A stretch of 64,000 bases of DNA, taken from assembly GCF_017813235.1 (NCBI RefSeq), contig NZ_JAGISH010000004.1, positions 1 through 64,000 of the forward strand. Direction: 5' to 3'. Positions 34,245 to 43,367 of the stretch are shown here, in pieces. Below the pieces are notes generated by a model that made no database searches, was not told the DNA's origin, and worked only from the letters and a program-made list of their open reading frames with translations. Every line of letters starts with the position of its first letter. Within the stretch, counting starts at the first letter, position 1. A program made the position numbers and the translations under genes. The stretch comes from Sagittula salina. Lineage in GTDB: Bacteria > Pseudomonadota > Alphaproteobacteria > Rhodobacterales > Rhodobacteraceae.

Positions 34245-35222
34245 ATGAAACCCGGCCTGATTTCGAACAGCCTCGCGCATCTTTCCCTCGGCGACATGCT
34301 TGATAATGCCGCGCGCCTCGGGCTTCACGCGGTGGAACTGGTGGTCGGCGGGACGGGGCCAGTGCCGCATGTGGACCGGCAGAACCTGCTGGACGACCCC
34401 CGGTCCCGCGCGGACCTGTTGCGCAGCCTTGCAACGCGTGGCCTGACACTGGTCGCGCTGAATGCCATGGGCAACCCCCTGCACCCGCAGGAACGCCATC
34501 AGGGCGACGACCTCGTTGATGCGATTCGCCTGGCCGGTCTGCTTGGCGTGGAAACCGTGATAACCGCCTCCGGCCTGCCCGCCGGTAATCCCTCCGACAC
34601 GACACCCAACTGGATCACCAACTCCTGGACGGTCGAACGTCAGCGCATCCTGCGTTACCAGTGGGAGGACGTGCTCCTGCCCTTCTGGACTGGCATCAGT
34701 GCCCTCGCGCGGGAAAATGGCGTCCGCGAGGTCTCGCTGACCCTTGGCGCCAACCAGAGTGTGCACAACGTCCCGACGCTCCTGCAATTGCGGGAGGCTG
34801 TCGGCCCAACCATCGGCGCCAACCTCGACACGTCGCAGCAGTTTCTCATGGGGGCCGACCCGATCCGGGTCGCCGCTGCGCTGGGTGACACCCTGCAGCA
34901 TGTCCATGCAAAGGACGTGCTGCTGAACCCGCCCGTCCGCGACGTCGGATCGATCATCGATACCGGCGACCTCGCGGACATGGACGAACGCGCGTGGTCC
35001 TTCGTGACGCCCGGCTACGGCCACGACCGGGGCTGGTGGGCGCGGTTTTTCTATCAACTGGCCCTGCAGGGCTACGACGGGCCAATGGTTGTCGACCATC
35101 AGGACCTCGTGCTCGCGCCCCTCGACGCTCTGCGCAAGTCCGCCGCTCTGCTGCGTCATCACCTGCCCGCCGGGCCACAGGCCGACGTCACGACCCAAGC
35201 CCACGCCGCGCCCGGACTGTGA
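34245..35222 (+). CDS. Sugar phosphate isomerase/epimerase (AP-endonuclease-2-like TIM barrel)
   Basis: This 325-residue TIM-barrel protein reads MKPGLISNSLAHLSLGDML, LHAVELVVGG, LTLVALNAMGNPLHP, VREVSLTLG, IGANLDTSQQFLMGAD, LQHVHAKDV and PMVVDHQDL, which supply the metal-binding Glu, Asp, His and Asp/Glu pattern of the xylose-isomerase-like superfamily. It is divergent from the ABC operon at 25.9-34.0 kb and shares its control region, so it probably acts on the same sugar with the three Gfo/Idh enzymes. Exact substrate unknown. Confidence 0.85.
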   Translation: MKPGLISNSLAHLSLGDMLDNAARLGLHAVELVVGGTGPVPHVDRQNLLDDPRSRADLLRSLATRGLTLVALNAMGNPLHPQERHQGDDLVDAIRLAGLLGVETVITASGLPAGNPSDTTPNWITNSWTVERQRILRYQWEDVLLPFWTGISALARENGVREVSLTLGANQSVHNVPTLLQLREAVGPTIGANLDTSQQFLMGADPIRVAAALGDTLQHVHAKDVLLNPPVRDVGSIIDTGDLADMDERAWSFVTPGYGHDRGWWARFFYQLALQGYDGPMVVDHQDLVLAPLDALRKSAALLRHHLPAGPQADVTTQAHAAPGL

Positions 35223-35292
35223 CCCCCCGAACCATCCCACGGACGGGATGTGGTACCGCGACTATGGCAACCTCGGGGCCAGCCTGGCCTTT

Positions 35293-35336
35293 GGGCCAGC
35301 ATCGGGCCAGCCTCGGGCCAGCATCGGGCCAGCCGC
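35293..35336. repeat. Four tandem 11-base repeats (GGGCCAGC-ATC/CTC)
   Basis: GGGCCAGCATC, GGGCCAGCCTC, GGGCCAGCATC and GGGCCAGCCGC lie head to tail in the 370-base gap upstream of the sugar ABC operon. The period is one helical turn, which would place any bound protein on one face. Nothing else was recognised in 35223-35592 apart from the palindrome at 35395-35404. Confidence 0.75.
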
Positions 35337-35394
35337 ACAAATCGCCGGACGCCACGGAATTTTCTTGAACCTTCGCGCAGTGGCGTGCAACGCT

Positions 35395-35404
35395 TGGTAT
35401 ACCA
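35395..35404. promoter_or_regulatory. Palindrome TGGTATACCA, candidate GntR-type operator
   Basis: The 10-base perfect palindrome lies in TTGGTATACCAG upstream of the sugar ABC operon, the form recognised by many GntR-family repressors. It is about 190 bases before the ATPase start. No GntR gene is in the window. Confidence 0.4.
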
Positions 35405-35592
35405 GAACGCGGATGACACGCCCGGGCACGACCCGTTCAACTGGCGGCATCCAAGGGGAGGATCAATCGAACGCGGGCCGCGCACATGGCCCGGTCGGGT
35501 GTGGACTTACGCCCTGCGCCCTCTCCCCCTGATCGACGATTGCCCGGACCACGCCGCGTCCCTGCGGTGCCCCGGGTAGGGGAGGAACGACC

Positions 35593-36333
35593 ATGAGCCT
35601 GCTCGACCTCAAGGGCATCACCAAAAGCTTCGGTGCGATCCACGCGCTCAACGGGGTCGACCTGAGCATCGCCCCGGGTGAGGCCGTCGGCCTGATGGGG
35701 GACAACGGCGCAGGGAAATCCACGCTGATGAAGATCATCGCCGGAAACTTCCCCCCGACGCGCGGCCAGATCCTTATCGAGGGCGAAGCCGTCCTGTTTC
35801 ACAAGCCCATCGACGCCCGCAACAGCGGGATCGAAATCGTGTATCAGGACCTCGCACTCTGCGACAACCTGACGGCGGCGGCGAACGTCTTTCTCGGGCG
35901 AGAGGAACGCACCGGCATCTGGCCCTTCCGCAAGCTTGACCACGCGGCGATGACCAAACGCGCCGGCGAACTCTTCGCCGAGCTGAAGTCCGAAACCCGC
36001 CCCCGCGACCTCGTGCGGCAGATGTCCGGTGGCCAGCGGCAGGCGGTCGCCATTGCCCGCACCCGGCTGTCGGACCCGAAACTTGTCCTGATGGACGAAC
36101 CCACCGCCGCGATCTCTGTCCGGCAGGTGGCCGAAGTTCTCAACCTAATCAAGCGCCTGAAGGACACCGGCCACGCCGTCATCCTCGTCAGCCACCGGAT
36201 GCCGGACGTCTTCGACGTGTGCGACCGTGTGGCCGTCCTGCGGCGCGGCACCAAAGTGGCCGACAAGCCCATCACCCAGACCACCCCCGAAGAGGTCACC
36301 GGCCTCATCATCGGAGCGATCGAAGCAGCATGA
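35593..36333 (+). CDS. Sugar ABC transporter ATPase (FrcA/short RbsA type)
   Basis: This 246-residue single-domain ATPase has Walker A GDNGAGKST, signature MSGGQRQAVAIAR, Walker B LVLMDEPTAAIS and the H-loop LVSHR. CUT2 ATPases such as RbsA usually have two fused domains; this one is the short FrcA-like form. It follows a GGGGAGGAACGACC ribosome-binding region, and its stop overlaps the permease start. Confidence 0.94.
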   Translation: MSLLDLKGITKSFGAIHALNGVDLSIAPGEAVGLMGDNGAGKSTLMKIIAGNFPPTRGQILIEGEAVLFHKPIDARNSGIEIVYQDLALCDNLTAAANVFLGREERTGIWPFRKLDHAAMTKRAGELFAELKSETRPRDLVRQMSGGQRQAVAIARTRLSDPKLVLMDEPTAAISVRQVAEVLNLIKRLKDTGHAVILVSHRMPDVFDVCDRVAVLRRGTKVADKPITQTTPEEVTGLIIGAIEAA

Positions 36334-37370
36334 CCGACACCGCCCAGCAGCAAAGCCCCGCCCAGAAGGCCATGGACCACGCGGCCATCGACGACAGCAT
36401 CACCTCCCGTCAGGAAATGACTGGCCTGGGTGCCATGTTGCGAACCCAGCCGTTCTGGGTCTTTGTGGCAATCCTCATGCTGGGGCTCGTCATGAGCTTC
36501 GTCTCCGACGCCTTCATGACCGAACGCAACATGTTCAACATTTCCCGCAACATGGCCTTCTTCGGCATCATGGCGCTGGGCATGTCGGCTGTGATCTGCA
36601 CCGCCGGCATCGACCTGTCGGTTGGCTCGCTGCTGGGGCTTGCCGGCATCAACCTCGCGTTGGTGCTGCAGGCTGGCTGGAGCGTCGAGGTCGGTTTCCT
36701 CGCCTGCGTCGGTACGGCGATCATCGTCGGGCTCATCAACGGTATACTCATCGCATACCTGCGCCTCGCGCCATTCGTCGTGACGCTGGGGATGCTGGCC
36801 ATGGCGCGCTCCATCGCCATGGTGATCTCCAACAACAAGATGGTCTACGAATTCGGCCCCGATCAGGACGTGTTCGAGAACATCGGCGGCGGCTCCATGA
36901 TGGGCGTGCCGAACGTGGTCTGGGTGCTGACCGCCATGACGCTGATCTTCCTCTGGATCTGGCGCTATACCCAGTGGGGCCGCTGGGTCATCGCCATCGG
37001 TGGCAACCCGCAGGCGGCCAAACTGTCGGGCATTCCGGTCGAACGGGTCATCGTCTCCGTCTACGTTGTATGCTCCCTGTGTACAGGCATCGCCGCCTTC
37101 ATGTTCATCGGCTACACGGGTTCCGCCACCAACGCGATGGGCGCCACCTACGAGTTGAACGTCATTTCTGCTACCGTCATCGGCGGGGCCAACCTGATGG
37201 GCGGCGTGGTCTATGCGCTGGGCGCGCCCATAGGCGCAGCACTGGTCGAGCTGATCCGCAATTCCCTGTTGCTCGCAGGGATTCCCGCGCTGTGGCAGCA
37301 ATTCTTTGTCGGCCTGTTCCTCATCCTTGCGGTGCTTCTGGAACAGATCCGCAATCGGGGGGGCAAATAA
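36330..37370 (+). CDS. Sugar ABC transporter permease (FrcC/RbsC type)
   Basis: This 346-residue CUT2 permease has about nine helices, CTAGIDLSVGSLLGLAGIN (family signature) and IAIGGNPQAAKLSGIPVERV. ATG 36330 overlaps the ATPase stop by four bases, which fixes the start. The N-terminal 40 residues are a hydrophilic cytoplasmic extension (AQQQSPAQKAMDHAAIDDS). Confidence 0.94.
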   Translation: MTDTAQQQSPAQKAMDHAAIDDSITSRQEMTGLGAMLRTQPFWVFVAILMLGLVMSFVSDAFMTERNMFNISRNMAFFGIMALGMSAVICTAGIDLSVGSLLGLAGINLALVLQAGWSVEVGFLACVGTAIIVGLINGILIAYLRLAPFVVTLGMLAMARSIAMVISNNKMVYEFGPDQDVFENIGGGSMMGVPNVVWVLTAMTLIFLWIWRYTQWGRWVIAIGGNPQAAKLSGIPVERVIVSVYVVCSLCTGIAAFMFIGYTGSATNAMGATYELNVISATVIGGANLMGGVVYALGAPIGAALVELIRNSLLLAGIPALWQQFFVGLFLILAVLLEQIRNRGGK

Positions 37371-37414
37371 TCCCCCGAAAGACCCGAACTTCATGAACCA
37401 TGGGAGGTAAAATC

Positions 37415-38398
37415 ATGAAGAGACTGCTGACCACCGCCGCCATTCTGGGCGCGCTCACGACCCCGGCGCTGGCCGAGGACTACACCTTTGCCCTCGTGCC
37501 GAAGGCGATGAACAATCCCTTCTTCGACCTCGCCCGCGACGGGTGCAACAAGGCGCAGGAAGAGATCGACGGCGTGACCTGCGAATACATCGGCCCGGGC
37601 GAACACACCGAGCTTGAGCAGATCCAGATCGTGCAGGACCTGATTACCAAGGGCGTGGACGGAATCGCCGTGTCGCCCTCGAACGCGCCGGCCATGGCGA
37701 AGGTCCTGCGCGAGGCCGAAGCCGCGGGCATTCCCGTGCTGACCTGGGACGCCGATCTGCTGGACGAGGACAAGGGCCTGCGCGCGGCCTTTGTCGGCAC
37801 CAACAACTACGACATCGGCGTGAACCTTGCCAAACTGGTGCAGGAGCGCAACCCCGATGGCGGAACCATCTGCCTGCAGACGGGCGGCGCCGCTGCGGCC
37901 AATCACAACGAGCGTCTGAAAGGTGCGCGTGATACGCTGGCCGGAAAGGACATGGGCACCGCGCCGGGCGATGCCCTGAACGGTGAAGGCGGTTGGACCG
38001 AGATCTCGGGCTGCCCGCTGATCACCAACGACGACGGCAACGTCGCCGTGCAGGGCATGACCGACATCCTCGCGGCGAACCCGGATCTCACCGCCTTCCT
38101 GTCCACCGGGGCCTTTACCCAGTGGTTCGACAACGCCTATCGTGGCGCCGCCGAACCCTACAAGGACAAGATGGCCGACGGTTCGCTGACCATCGTGGTG
38201 GCCGACACCCTGCCGATGCAGATCGCGCAGACGAAGGACGGTCTGGGCAACGGTCTGGTCGGCCAACGCCCCTTCGAAATGGGCTATCTCGCCATGAAGA
38301 TGCTGAAGGATCTGAAGGACGGCGGTACTTTGCAGGACCCGACCTACACCGGTCTCGACGTCTGCTCGAACGACAACATCGACACCTGCGTCGAATAA
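37415..38398 (+). CDS. Sugar ABC transporter substrate-binding protein (FrcB/RbsB type)
   Basis: This 327-residue type-1 periplasmic binding protein has a signal peptide (LLTTAAILGALTTPALA) and conserved strings VPKAMNNPFFDLARDG, KGVDGIAVSPSNAPAM, GIPVLTWDADL, TICLQTGGAAAANHNERL and FLSTGAFTQWFDNAY. GGGAGGTAAAATC precedes the ATG. A hairpin follows the stop. Ligand is probably a monosaccharide; the downstream lactonase and dehydrogenase suggest one that is oxidised directly. Confidence 0.94.
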   Translation: MKRLLTTAAILGALTTPALAEDYTFALVPKAMNNPFFDLARDGCNKAQEEIDGVTCEYIGPGEHTELEQIQIVQDLITKGVDGIAVSPSNAPAMAKVLREAEAAGIPVLTWDADLLDEDKGLRAAFVGTNNYDIGVNLAKLVQERNPDGGTICLQTGGAAAANHNERLKGARDTLAGKDMGTAPGDALNGEGGWTEISGCPLITNDDGNVAVQGMTDILAANPDLTAFLSTGAFTQWFDNAYRGAAEPYKDKMADGSLTIVVADTLPMQIAQTKDGLGNGLVGQRPFEMGYLAMKMLKDLKDGGTLQDPTYTGLDVCSNDNIDTCVE

Positions 38399-38415
38399 CC
38401 CCGCAGACATCACGG

Positions 38416-38446
38416 ACGGCGGCGCATCAACGCGCCGCCGTTTCCT
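38416..38446 (+). terminator. Stem-loop with short T-run after the sugar-binding protein gene
   Basis: ACGGCGGCGC (38416-38425) pairs perfectly with GCGCCGCCGT (38432-38441) around ATCAAC, followed by TTTCCTTT. It lies directly before the amidohydrolase gene in the same direction, so it probably attenuates rather than fully stops transcription. Confidence 0.7.
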
Positions 38447-38459
38447 TTGAGGATACACA

Positions 38460-39314
38460 ATGAGTACAGACGAAAGCCCGACAGTCGTGACGGTCGATTC
38501 CCACCAGCATTTCTGGCAGCCCGCCCGTGGCGACTATGGCTGGATGCCGCAGGACGATCCCGTCCTGTCCCGTCCCTACGGCCCCGCAGACCTGAAAGAA
38601 GCGTTGAACACATGCGGTATTCAACAGACCGTTCTGGTGCAGGCCGCACCCACGGTGGCCGAAACGGAGTACCTCCTCGGCATCGCCGACGCCACGCCGC
38701 ATGTGGCCGGCGTCGTGGGCTGGATCGACTTCGAACAACCGTCGCAGCGTGCGATCCTCGAACGGCTCGCCCGGCACCCGAAGTTACTCGGCGTCCGTCC
38801 GATGATCCAGGACCTGCCCGACGACCGCTGGATGCTGCGGGACGACGTGCAATGGGCCTATCAGGCCTTGATCGACCTCGATCTGACCTTCGACTGCCTC
38901 GGTTTCCCGCGCCACATACCGCATTTCGCCACCCTGCTCGACCGTTACCCGCGCCTGCGCGCCGTGCTCGACCACTGCATGAAGCCGCAACTGCGCACGC
39001 CAGACAGCTTTGACGCGTGGCGCGACGGCATGGCCGAACTGGCGCAGACCCAGGCCTTCGTGAAGCTCTCCGGCCTGCTGACGGAGGCCGACACCGCCGT
39101 CGATGCCGATACCGTGCGCCGCTATGTCGACCACGTCATCGCGGCCTTCGGCCCCGAGCGCGTCATGTGGGGCTCGGACTGGCCCGTACTCCGCTTGCGC
39201 GCGGCATACGCCGACTGGCACGCCATGGCGCGCGCAATCACCGACCCACTGGACGCCGCCGACAAAGATGCCATCTTCGGCGAGACCGCGAAACGTTTCT
39301 ACAGACTGGATTGA
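38460..39314 (+). CDS. Amidohydrolase-2 family, sugar-lactonase-like hydrolase
   Basis: This 284-residue TIM-barrel metal hydrolase has VDSHQHFWQP at the N-terminus (HxH), DHCMKP, KLSGLLTE and the C-terminal GSDWPVL aspartate. This is the pattern of L-fuconolactonase and 2-pyrone-4,6-dicarboxylate-lactonase relatives. It sits between a sugar ABC transporter and an aldo/keto reductase, which fits hydrolysis of a sugar lactone formed by that reductase. The substrate (fuconolactone, rhamnonolactone, arabinonolactone or similar) is not determined. Confidence 0.88.
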   Translation: MSTDESPTVVTVDSHQHFWQPARGDYGWMPQDDPVLSRPYGPADLKEALNTCGIQQTVLVQAAPTVAETEYLLGIADATPHVAGVVGWIDFEQPSQRAILERLARHPKLLGVRPMIQDLPDDRWMLRDDVQWAYQALIDLDLTFDCLGFPRHIPHFATLLDRYPRLRAVLDHCMKPQLRTPDSFDAWRDGMAELAQTQAFVKLSGLLTEADTAVDADTVRRYVDHVIAAFGPERVMWGSDWPVLRLRAAYADWHAMARAITDPLDAADKDAIFGETAKRFYRLD

Positions 39315-39316
39315 CC

Positions 39317-40279
39317 ATGGCCCTCTATTCCCTCGGCAACACCGACCTCGGCGTAACCGAACTCTGCTTCGGGGCCAGCGCCCTTGGCGACATGCCCGAC
39401 ACCTACGGCTACAGCGTCGACGAAGAGCGGGCGCGCGCCACCGTCCGCGCCATCTTCGACTCCGAGGTCAACTTTCTCGACACCTCGCGCAACTACGGCT
39501 TTGGCCGCTCTGAAGAACGCATTGGTCAGGTCATCGCGGAGCGCGGCGGCCTGCCGGAGGGCTTCGTGCTGTCGACCAAACTTGACCGCGACATGGAGAC
39601 AGGCCGCTTCGACGCCGCCCGCGTACGTCAATCGGTCGAGGAAAGCCTGAAGGCCCTGAACCTCGACAGCATCCCGCTTCTGAACCTGCACGACCCGGAA
39701 CATGCCCGCGACCTGTCGGAGATCACCGGCGAGGGCGGCGCGCTCGACGAACTCTTCAAGCTGAAGGAAGAGGGCATCGCTCAGGCCGTGGGTCTCGCCA
39801 TGGGACGACTCGACATCATGGAGCCCATCGTACGCGACCGGCCCTTCGACGCGATCGTTTCGCACAACCGATACACATTGCTGAACCGCTCGGCCGATGC
39901 GCTTTTTGACTACTGCTACGACAGCGACATCGCCGTGCTGAACGCGGCCCCCTTTGCTGGCGGTGTGCTGGCAAAGGGCGCGGCTTCGATGAAGCAGATC
40001 ACCTATCAGGAGGCCACCGATGAAGCGTTGGCCCCCGTCCGCGCCATCGAAGCCATCTGCGCCCGCTACGGCATAGCCCCCGGCGCCGCCGCGCTGGCCT
40101 TCTCGCTGCGCGACCCGCGCATCACCTCCACCGTGGTCGGCGTGTCAAAGCCGGAGCGCGTGCAGCAGACGCTCGACTGGGCCGCGACGACGATCCCGGC
40201 AGAGATGTGGGACGCACTCGGCGCGCTGCCCTTCGACACCGCCGACCCGGAGGCCAACCGCGACTACCGCCCCGGCTGA
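39317..40279 (+). CDS. Aldo/keto reductase, sugar (fucose/threo-aldose) dehydrogenase-like
   Basis: This 320-residue AKR has catalytic Asp and Tyr in NFLDTSRNYGFGRSEERIG, Lys in STKLDRD and His in LLNLHDPEH, with the cofactor-binding TSTVVGVSKPERV near the C-terminus. Members of this subgroup oxidise L-fucose or D-threo-aldoses to lactones. It starts two bases after the amidohydrolase stop, as expected for consecutive steps (dehydrogenase then lactonase). Later pathway enzymes are not in the window. Confidence 0.9.
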   Translation: MALYSLGNTDLGVTELCFGASALGDMPDTYGYSVDEERARATVRAIFDSEVNFLDTSRNYGFGRSEERIGQVIAERGGLPEGFVLSTKLDRDMETGRFDAARVRQSVEESLKALNLDSIPLLNLHDPEHARDLSEITGEGGALDELFKLKEEGIAQAVGLAMGRLDIMEPIVRDRPFDAIVSHNRYTLLNRSADALFDYCYDSDIAVLNAAPFAGGVLAKGAASMKQITYQEATDEALAPVRAIEAICARYGIAPGAAALAFSLRDPRITSTVVGVSKPERVQQTLDWAATTIPAEMWDALGALPFDTADPEANRDYRPG

Positions 40280-40356
40280 TGCCCCCGGTTGACGCGGCGT
40301 TTGACAAGTTCCGCGAAGCCGTCAAAGCTTTGCCCGAGCCAACCCGGAGTCTGCCC

Positions 40357-41172
40357 ATGAAACCCCTGCTGCCGATCGCTCTCGCACTCACCCTCGCCAC
40401 CCCCGCCTTCGCACAGAATGAGTGCGCGGCGGGCAAGACCCTGCATGAGGGGCGCCTGACCATCGCCACCGGCAACCCGGCGTTTTACCCGTGGGTACTG
40501 GACGACAAACCTCAGTCGGGTCAGGGGTTCGAGGCCGCCGTGGCCTATGCGGTCGCCGCAAAGATGGGCTTCGAACCGGACACCGTGGACTGGACCCGCT
40601 CCAGCTTCGACCAGGCGATCCAGCCGGGGGAGAAGGACTTCGACTTCAACCTCCAGCAGTTCTCCATCACGCCGGAGCGGGAGGAGGTCGTGGATTTCTC
40701 GATCCCCTATTATTCCTCCGCCATGGCCGTGCTGACCACCAAAAGCGTCGTGGACGGGGGCGCCACGCCGACACTCGACAGCCTCAAGGGACTGATCTGG
40801 GGCGCCGATGCCAACACCACTGCGGTGAAAATGCTGGCCGACCTGATCGCCCCGGAAGCCGGGCCGATGCTGTATAACGACAACGTCGACGTGACGGCGG
40901 CGATGCAGGCGGGGCAGATCGACGCCGCGCTCTTTGACCTGCCGACAGCGCTGTACCTTTCGGCGGTGGTGGTGCCCGACGGCGCGATCCTCGGCCAGTT
41001 CCCCGCTGACCGGACAGAGACGCCGGACCAGTTCGGCCTGCTCATGGTGAACGACAGCCCGCTGAAGCCATGCGTCGACGCGGCCCTGCAGGAACTGATC
41101 GATGCGGGCACGCTCGCTGCGATCGAAAAGGAGTGGCTGGAGGAGGCAACCGGCGTTCCGGTCATCGAATGA
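40357..41172 (+). CDS. Amino-acid-type ABC transporter substrate-binding protein
   Basis: This 271-residue family-3 solute-binding protein has the signal peptide LLPIALALTLATPAFA and segments LTIATGNPAFYPWVLDD, GFEAAVAYAVAAKMGF, DFNLQQFSITPEREEVVDFS and QFGLLMVNDSPLKPCVD. The probable partner permease and ATPase are at 42552-44094, but an aminotransferase on the other strand lies between. ATG 40357 gives a proper signal peptide. Ligand class: polar amino acid or related amine; not resolved. Confidence 0.93.
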   Translation: MKPLLPIALALTLATPAFAQNECAAGKTLHEGRLTIATGNPAFYPWVLDDKPQSGQGFEAAVAYAVAAKMGFEPDTVDWTRSSFDQAIQPGEKDFDFNLQQFSITPEREEVVDFSIPYYSSAMAVLTTKSVVDGGATPTLDSLKGLIWGADANTTAVKMLADLIAPEAGPMLYNDNVDVTAAMQAGQIDAALFDLPTALYLSAVVVPDGAILGQFPADRTETPDQFGLLMVNDSPLKPCVDAALQELIDAGTLAAIEKEWLEEATGVPVIE

Positions 41173-41201
41173 TGCACAGGGTATACCGGCGGGATGCCGC
41201 C

Positions 41202-42410
41202 TCAGGCCCCCCGGAGAAGCCGCGCGAGCCGCGCCATGCCTTCGTCGATCTGCGCCTCCGTTGCGCAGGAAAACGACAGGCGCAGCGTGTTGCGCCCCGA
41301 TCCATCGGCAAAGAACGCGCTCCCCGGCACGAAAGCCACGCGCTCCGATTTCAGCGATTCTGCCAGCAGCGCCGCCGCGTCCACGCCGTCCGGGAGGTTC
41401 AACCAGACGAACATGCCGCCCTCGGGCTTCGTCCATGTCACCCCGTCCGGCATCTCCCGCGCCAGCGCCACGAGCATCCGGTCGCGTCGCGCGCCATAGA
41501 CCGTTCGCAGCCCCGCCACATGCGCATCAAAGAGTCGCCGCGCCACGTGGTCGACCGCGATCTGGTTCAGCGTCGGCGAATGCAGGTCGGCGGCCTGCTT
41601 CAGCAGCACCAACCGCTCGATCACCGGCTTCGCCGCGCAAACCCAGCCGACACGCAGCCCCGGTGCCAGCGTCTTTGAGAACGAGCCACAGTAGATCACC
41701 CGCGCCGCGTCGATCCCGCCGCAGCGCGCCACATCAGTTGCCAGCATCGGCGGCACCTGTGCACCATCGTAGCGCAGCGCCTGGTAGGCGCCGTCCTCGA
41801 TCACCGCAATACCCAGCGACTCCGCCATGTCCAGCAGCCGCATGCGCCCCGCGGCGTCCAGCGTTTCTCCGGTTGGGTTGGCGAAATCCGGCGACACGTA
41901 CGCCATTTTCACCCGCCCGCCAGCCGCCTCCGCCTCTGCCTGCAAGGTGGCCGCATCGGCATTGCCCCATGGATCGAGGCGCGCGTATCGCGGTTCGCAG
42001 GCGTTGAACGCCCCCAGCGCGCCAAGATATGTGGGCCAGCCCACCAGTGCCGTATCTCCGGGCGTGATGAAGAGTTTCCCAAGGTAATCAAGCGCCTGCT
42101 GGGAACCGGAGGTGATGACGATGTTCTCGGCCGCGCAGGGCACGCCCAGGGTGCCCATGTGCCTGGAAAGCCATTGGCGCAGTGGCCCGTAGCCTTCGGA
42201 GACCGAATATTGCAGCGCTTGCCCCGCGCCGGGGCCGCTCATCGCCTCTGCCATCGCCTCGGCGAATTCCGCCTTGGGGAAAAGCGTCGGATCGGGGATT
42301 CCGCCGGCAAACGACAGGATGTCGGGCTGATCCAGCAGCTTCAGCAACTCGCGGATTTCCGAGGCCTTCATGCGCCCCATGCGCCGCGCCAGTACCGGGG
42401 TCCAGTCCAT
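41202..42410 (-). CDS. PLP-dependent aminotransferase, class I/II (LysN/MocR-catalytic type)
   Basis: This 402-residue cytoplasmic fold-type-I aminotransferase has ILSFAGGIPDPTLFP, ITSGSQQALDYLGKLFI, YVSPDFANPTGETL, VIEDGAYQALRYD and the PLP lysine in YCGSFSKTLAPGLRVGW. It resembles 2-aminoadipate or branched-chain/aromatic transaminases and the catalytic half of MocR regulators, without the HTH. It lies in opposite orientation inside an amino-acid transporter locus and is divergent from the permease, so the transporter substrate is plausibly its amino donor. Confidence 0.92.
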   Translation of the reverse strand: MDWTPVLARRMGRMKASEIRELLKLLDQPDILSFAGGIPDPTLFPKAEFAEAMAEAMSGPGAGQALQYSVSEGYGPLRQWLSRHMGTLGVPCAAENIVITSGSQQALDYLGKLFITPGDTALVGWPTYLGALGAFNACEPRYARLDPWGNADAATLQAEAEAAGGRVKMAYVSPDFANPTGETLDAAGRMRLLDMAESLGIAVIEDGAYQALRYDGAQVPPMLATDVARCGGIDAARVIYCGSFSKTLAPGLRVGWVCAAKPVIERLVLLKQAADLHSPTLNQIAVDHVARRLFDAHVAGLRTVYGARRDRMLVALAREMPDGVTWTKPEGGMFVWLNLPDGVDAAALLAESLKSERVAFVPGSAFFADGSGRNTLRLSFSCATEAQIDEGMARLARLLRGA

Positions 42411-42551
42411 CCTCGTCCCTCCCTCTCCCTGACTTCAAGGGCTACGCGCGGCGAGAAAGGTCCGCAATTCTTACCTATCCTTTGTAACACGACGTGAAGC
42501 GTTTGACAGCGCCTCGATCGGCGGCGACAGTCGCGCGACGCAGACAGGTCA

Positions 42552-43367
42552 ATGCACGCAATGCCCACCCGCCGAGAGCTTTATGACCGCGCCCAGCGCC
42601 GCCGCGCGAACCTGATCGCCACTCTGTCGACGGGCGCCGTGCTGCTGGCGCTGGTTCTTCTTGTGCCCCGTGCCCCCGGCTGGGAGGCGGTCCAGCGCGC
42701 GTTTTTCAACGCCGAGATCTTTGCCCGCACCTTCCCCGGTCTGCTGCAGGCCTTTGTGCTGGACGTCGCAATCTTTGCCTGGTGCGCGCCGTTGATCGCA
42801 GTGTTGTCGCTGGCGCTGGCCATCGCCCGTGACCTGCGCGCGCCCGCGTTCACGCCGCTGCGCCTTGCCGCCACCGCCTTTATCGACGTGTTCCGGGGGC
42901 TGCCGGTGATCCTCGTGATCTACCTCGTGGGCTTCGGCATTCCCGGCCTCGGCCTGCCGCGACCGTGGAACTCGCCCTACCTCTGGGGGTCACTCTCCCT
43001 GATCCTCGTCTACGCGGCCTATACAGCCGAAGTCATCCGCTCTGGCATCGACTCTATTCACACCAGCCAGCGCGCCGCAGCGCTCTCTCTGGGCCTGTCC
43101 GAGGCCGACACCATGCGCTACGTGATCCTGCCGCAGGCCATCCGCCGCGTGATCCCGGCCAACATGAACCTCTTCATCGCTCTGCAAAAGGACGTGGCCC
43201 TCCTGTCGTTCATCGGCCCGGTCGAAATCTTCCGTCAGGCGGGCGTCTACAAGTCGCTGATGGCAAACTTTACCCCCTATGTCGGGGCTGCGCTGATCTT
43301 CCTCGTCATCACCATCCCCGCCACCCGCTACGCCGACTATCTCATGGCCCGCCGGAAACATGACTGA
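42552..43367 (+). CDS. Amino-acid-type ABC transporter permease
   Basis: This 271-residue HisM/GlnP-type permease has five or six helices and the EAA loop SLGLSEADTMRYVILPQAIRRVIP. A second ATG at 42561 (MPTRRELY) may be the true start. A single permease implies a homodimer. Its stop region overlaps the ATPase start by eight bases. Confidence 0.93.
   Translation: MHAMPTRRELYDRAQRRRANLIATLSTGAVLLALVLLVPRAPGWEAVQRAFFNAEIFARTFPGLLQAFVLDVAIFAWCAPLIAVLSLALAIARDLRAPAFTPLRLAATAFIDVFRGLPVILVIYLVGFGIPGLGLPRPWNSPYLWGSLSLILVYAAYTAEVIRSGIDSIHTSQRAAALSLGLSEADTMRYVILPQAIRRVIPANMNLFIALQKDVALLSFIGPVEIFRQAGVYKSLMANFTPYVGAALIFLVITIPATRYADYLMARRKHD

Noticed and set aside
35293-35336. Possible CRISPR array
   Set aside because: The 11-base units are contiguous with no spacers, and no cas genes are in the window.
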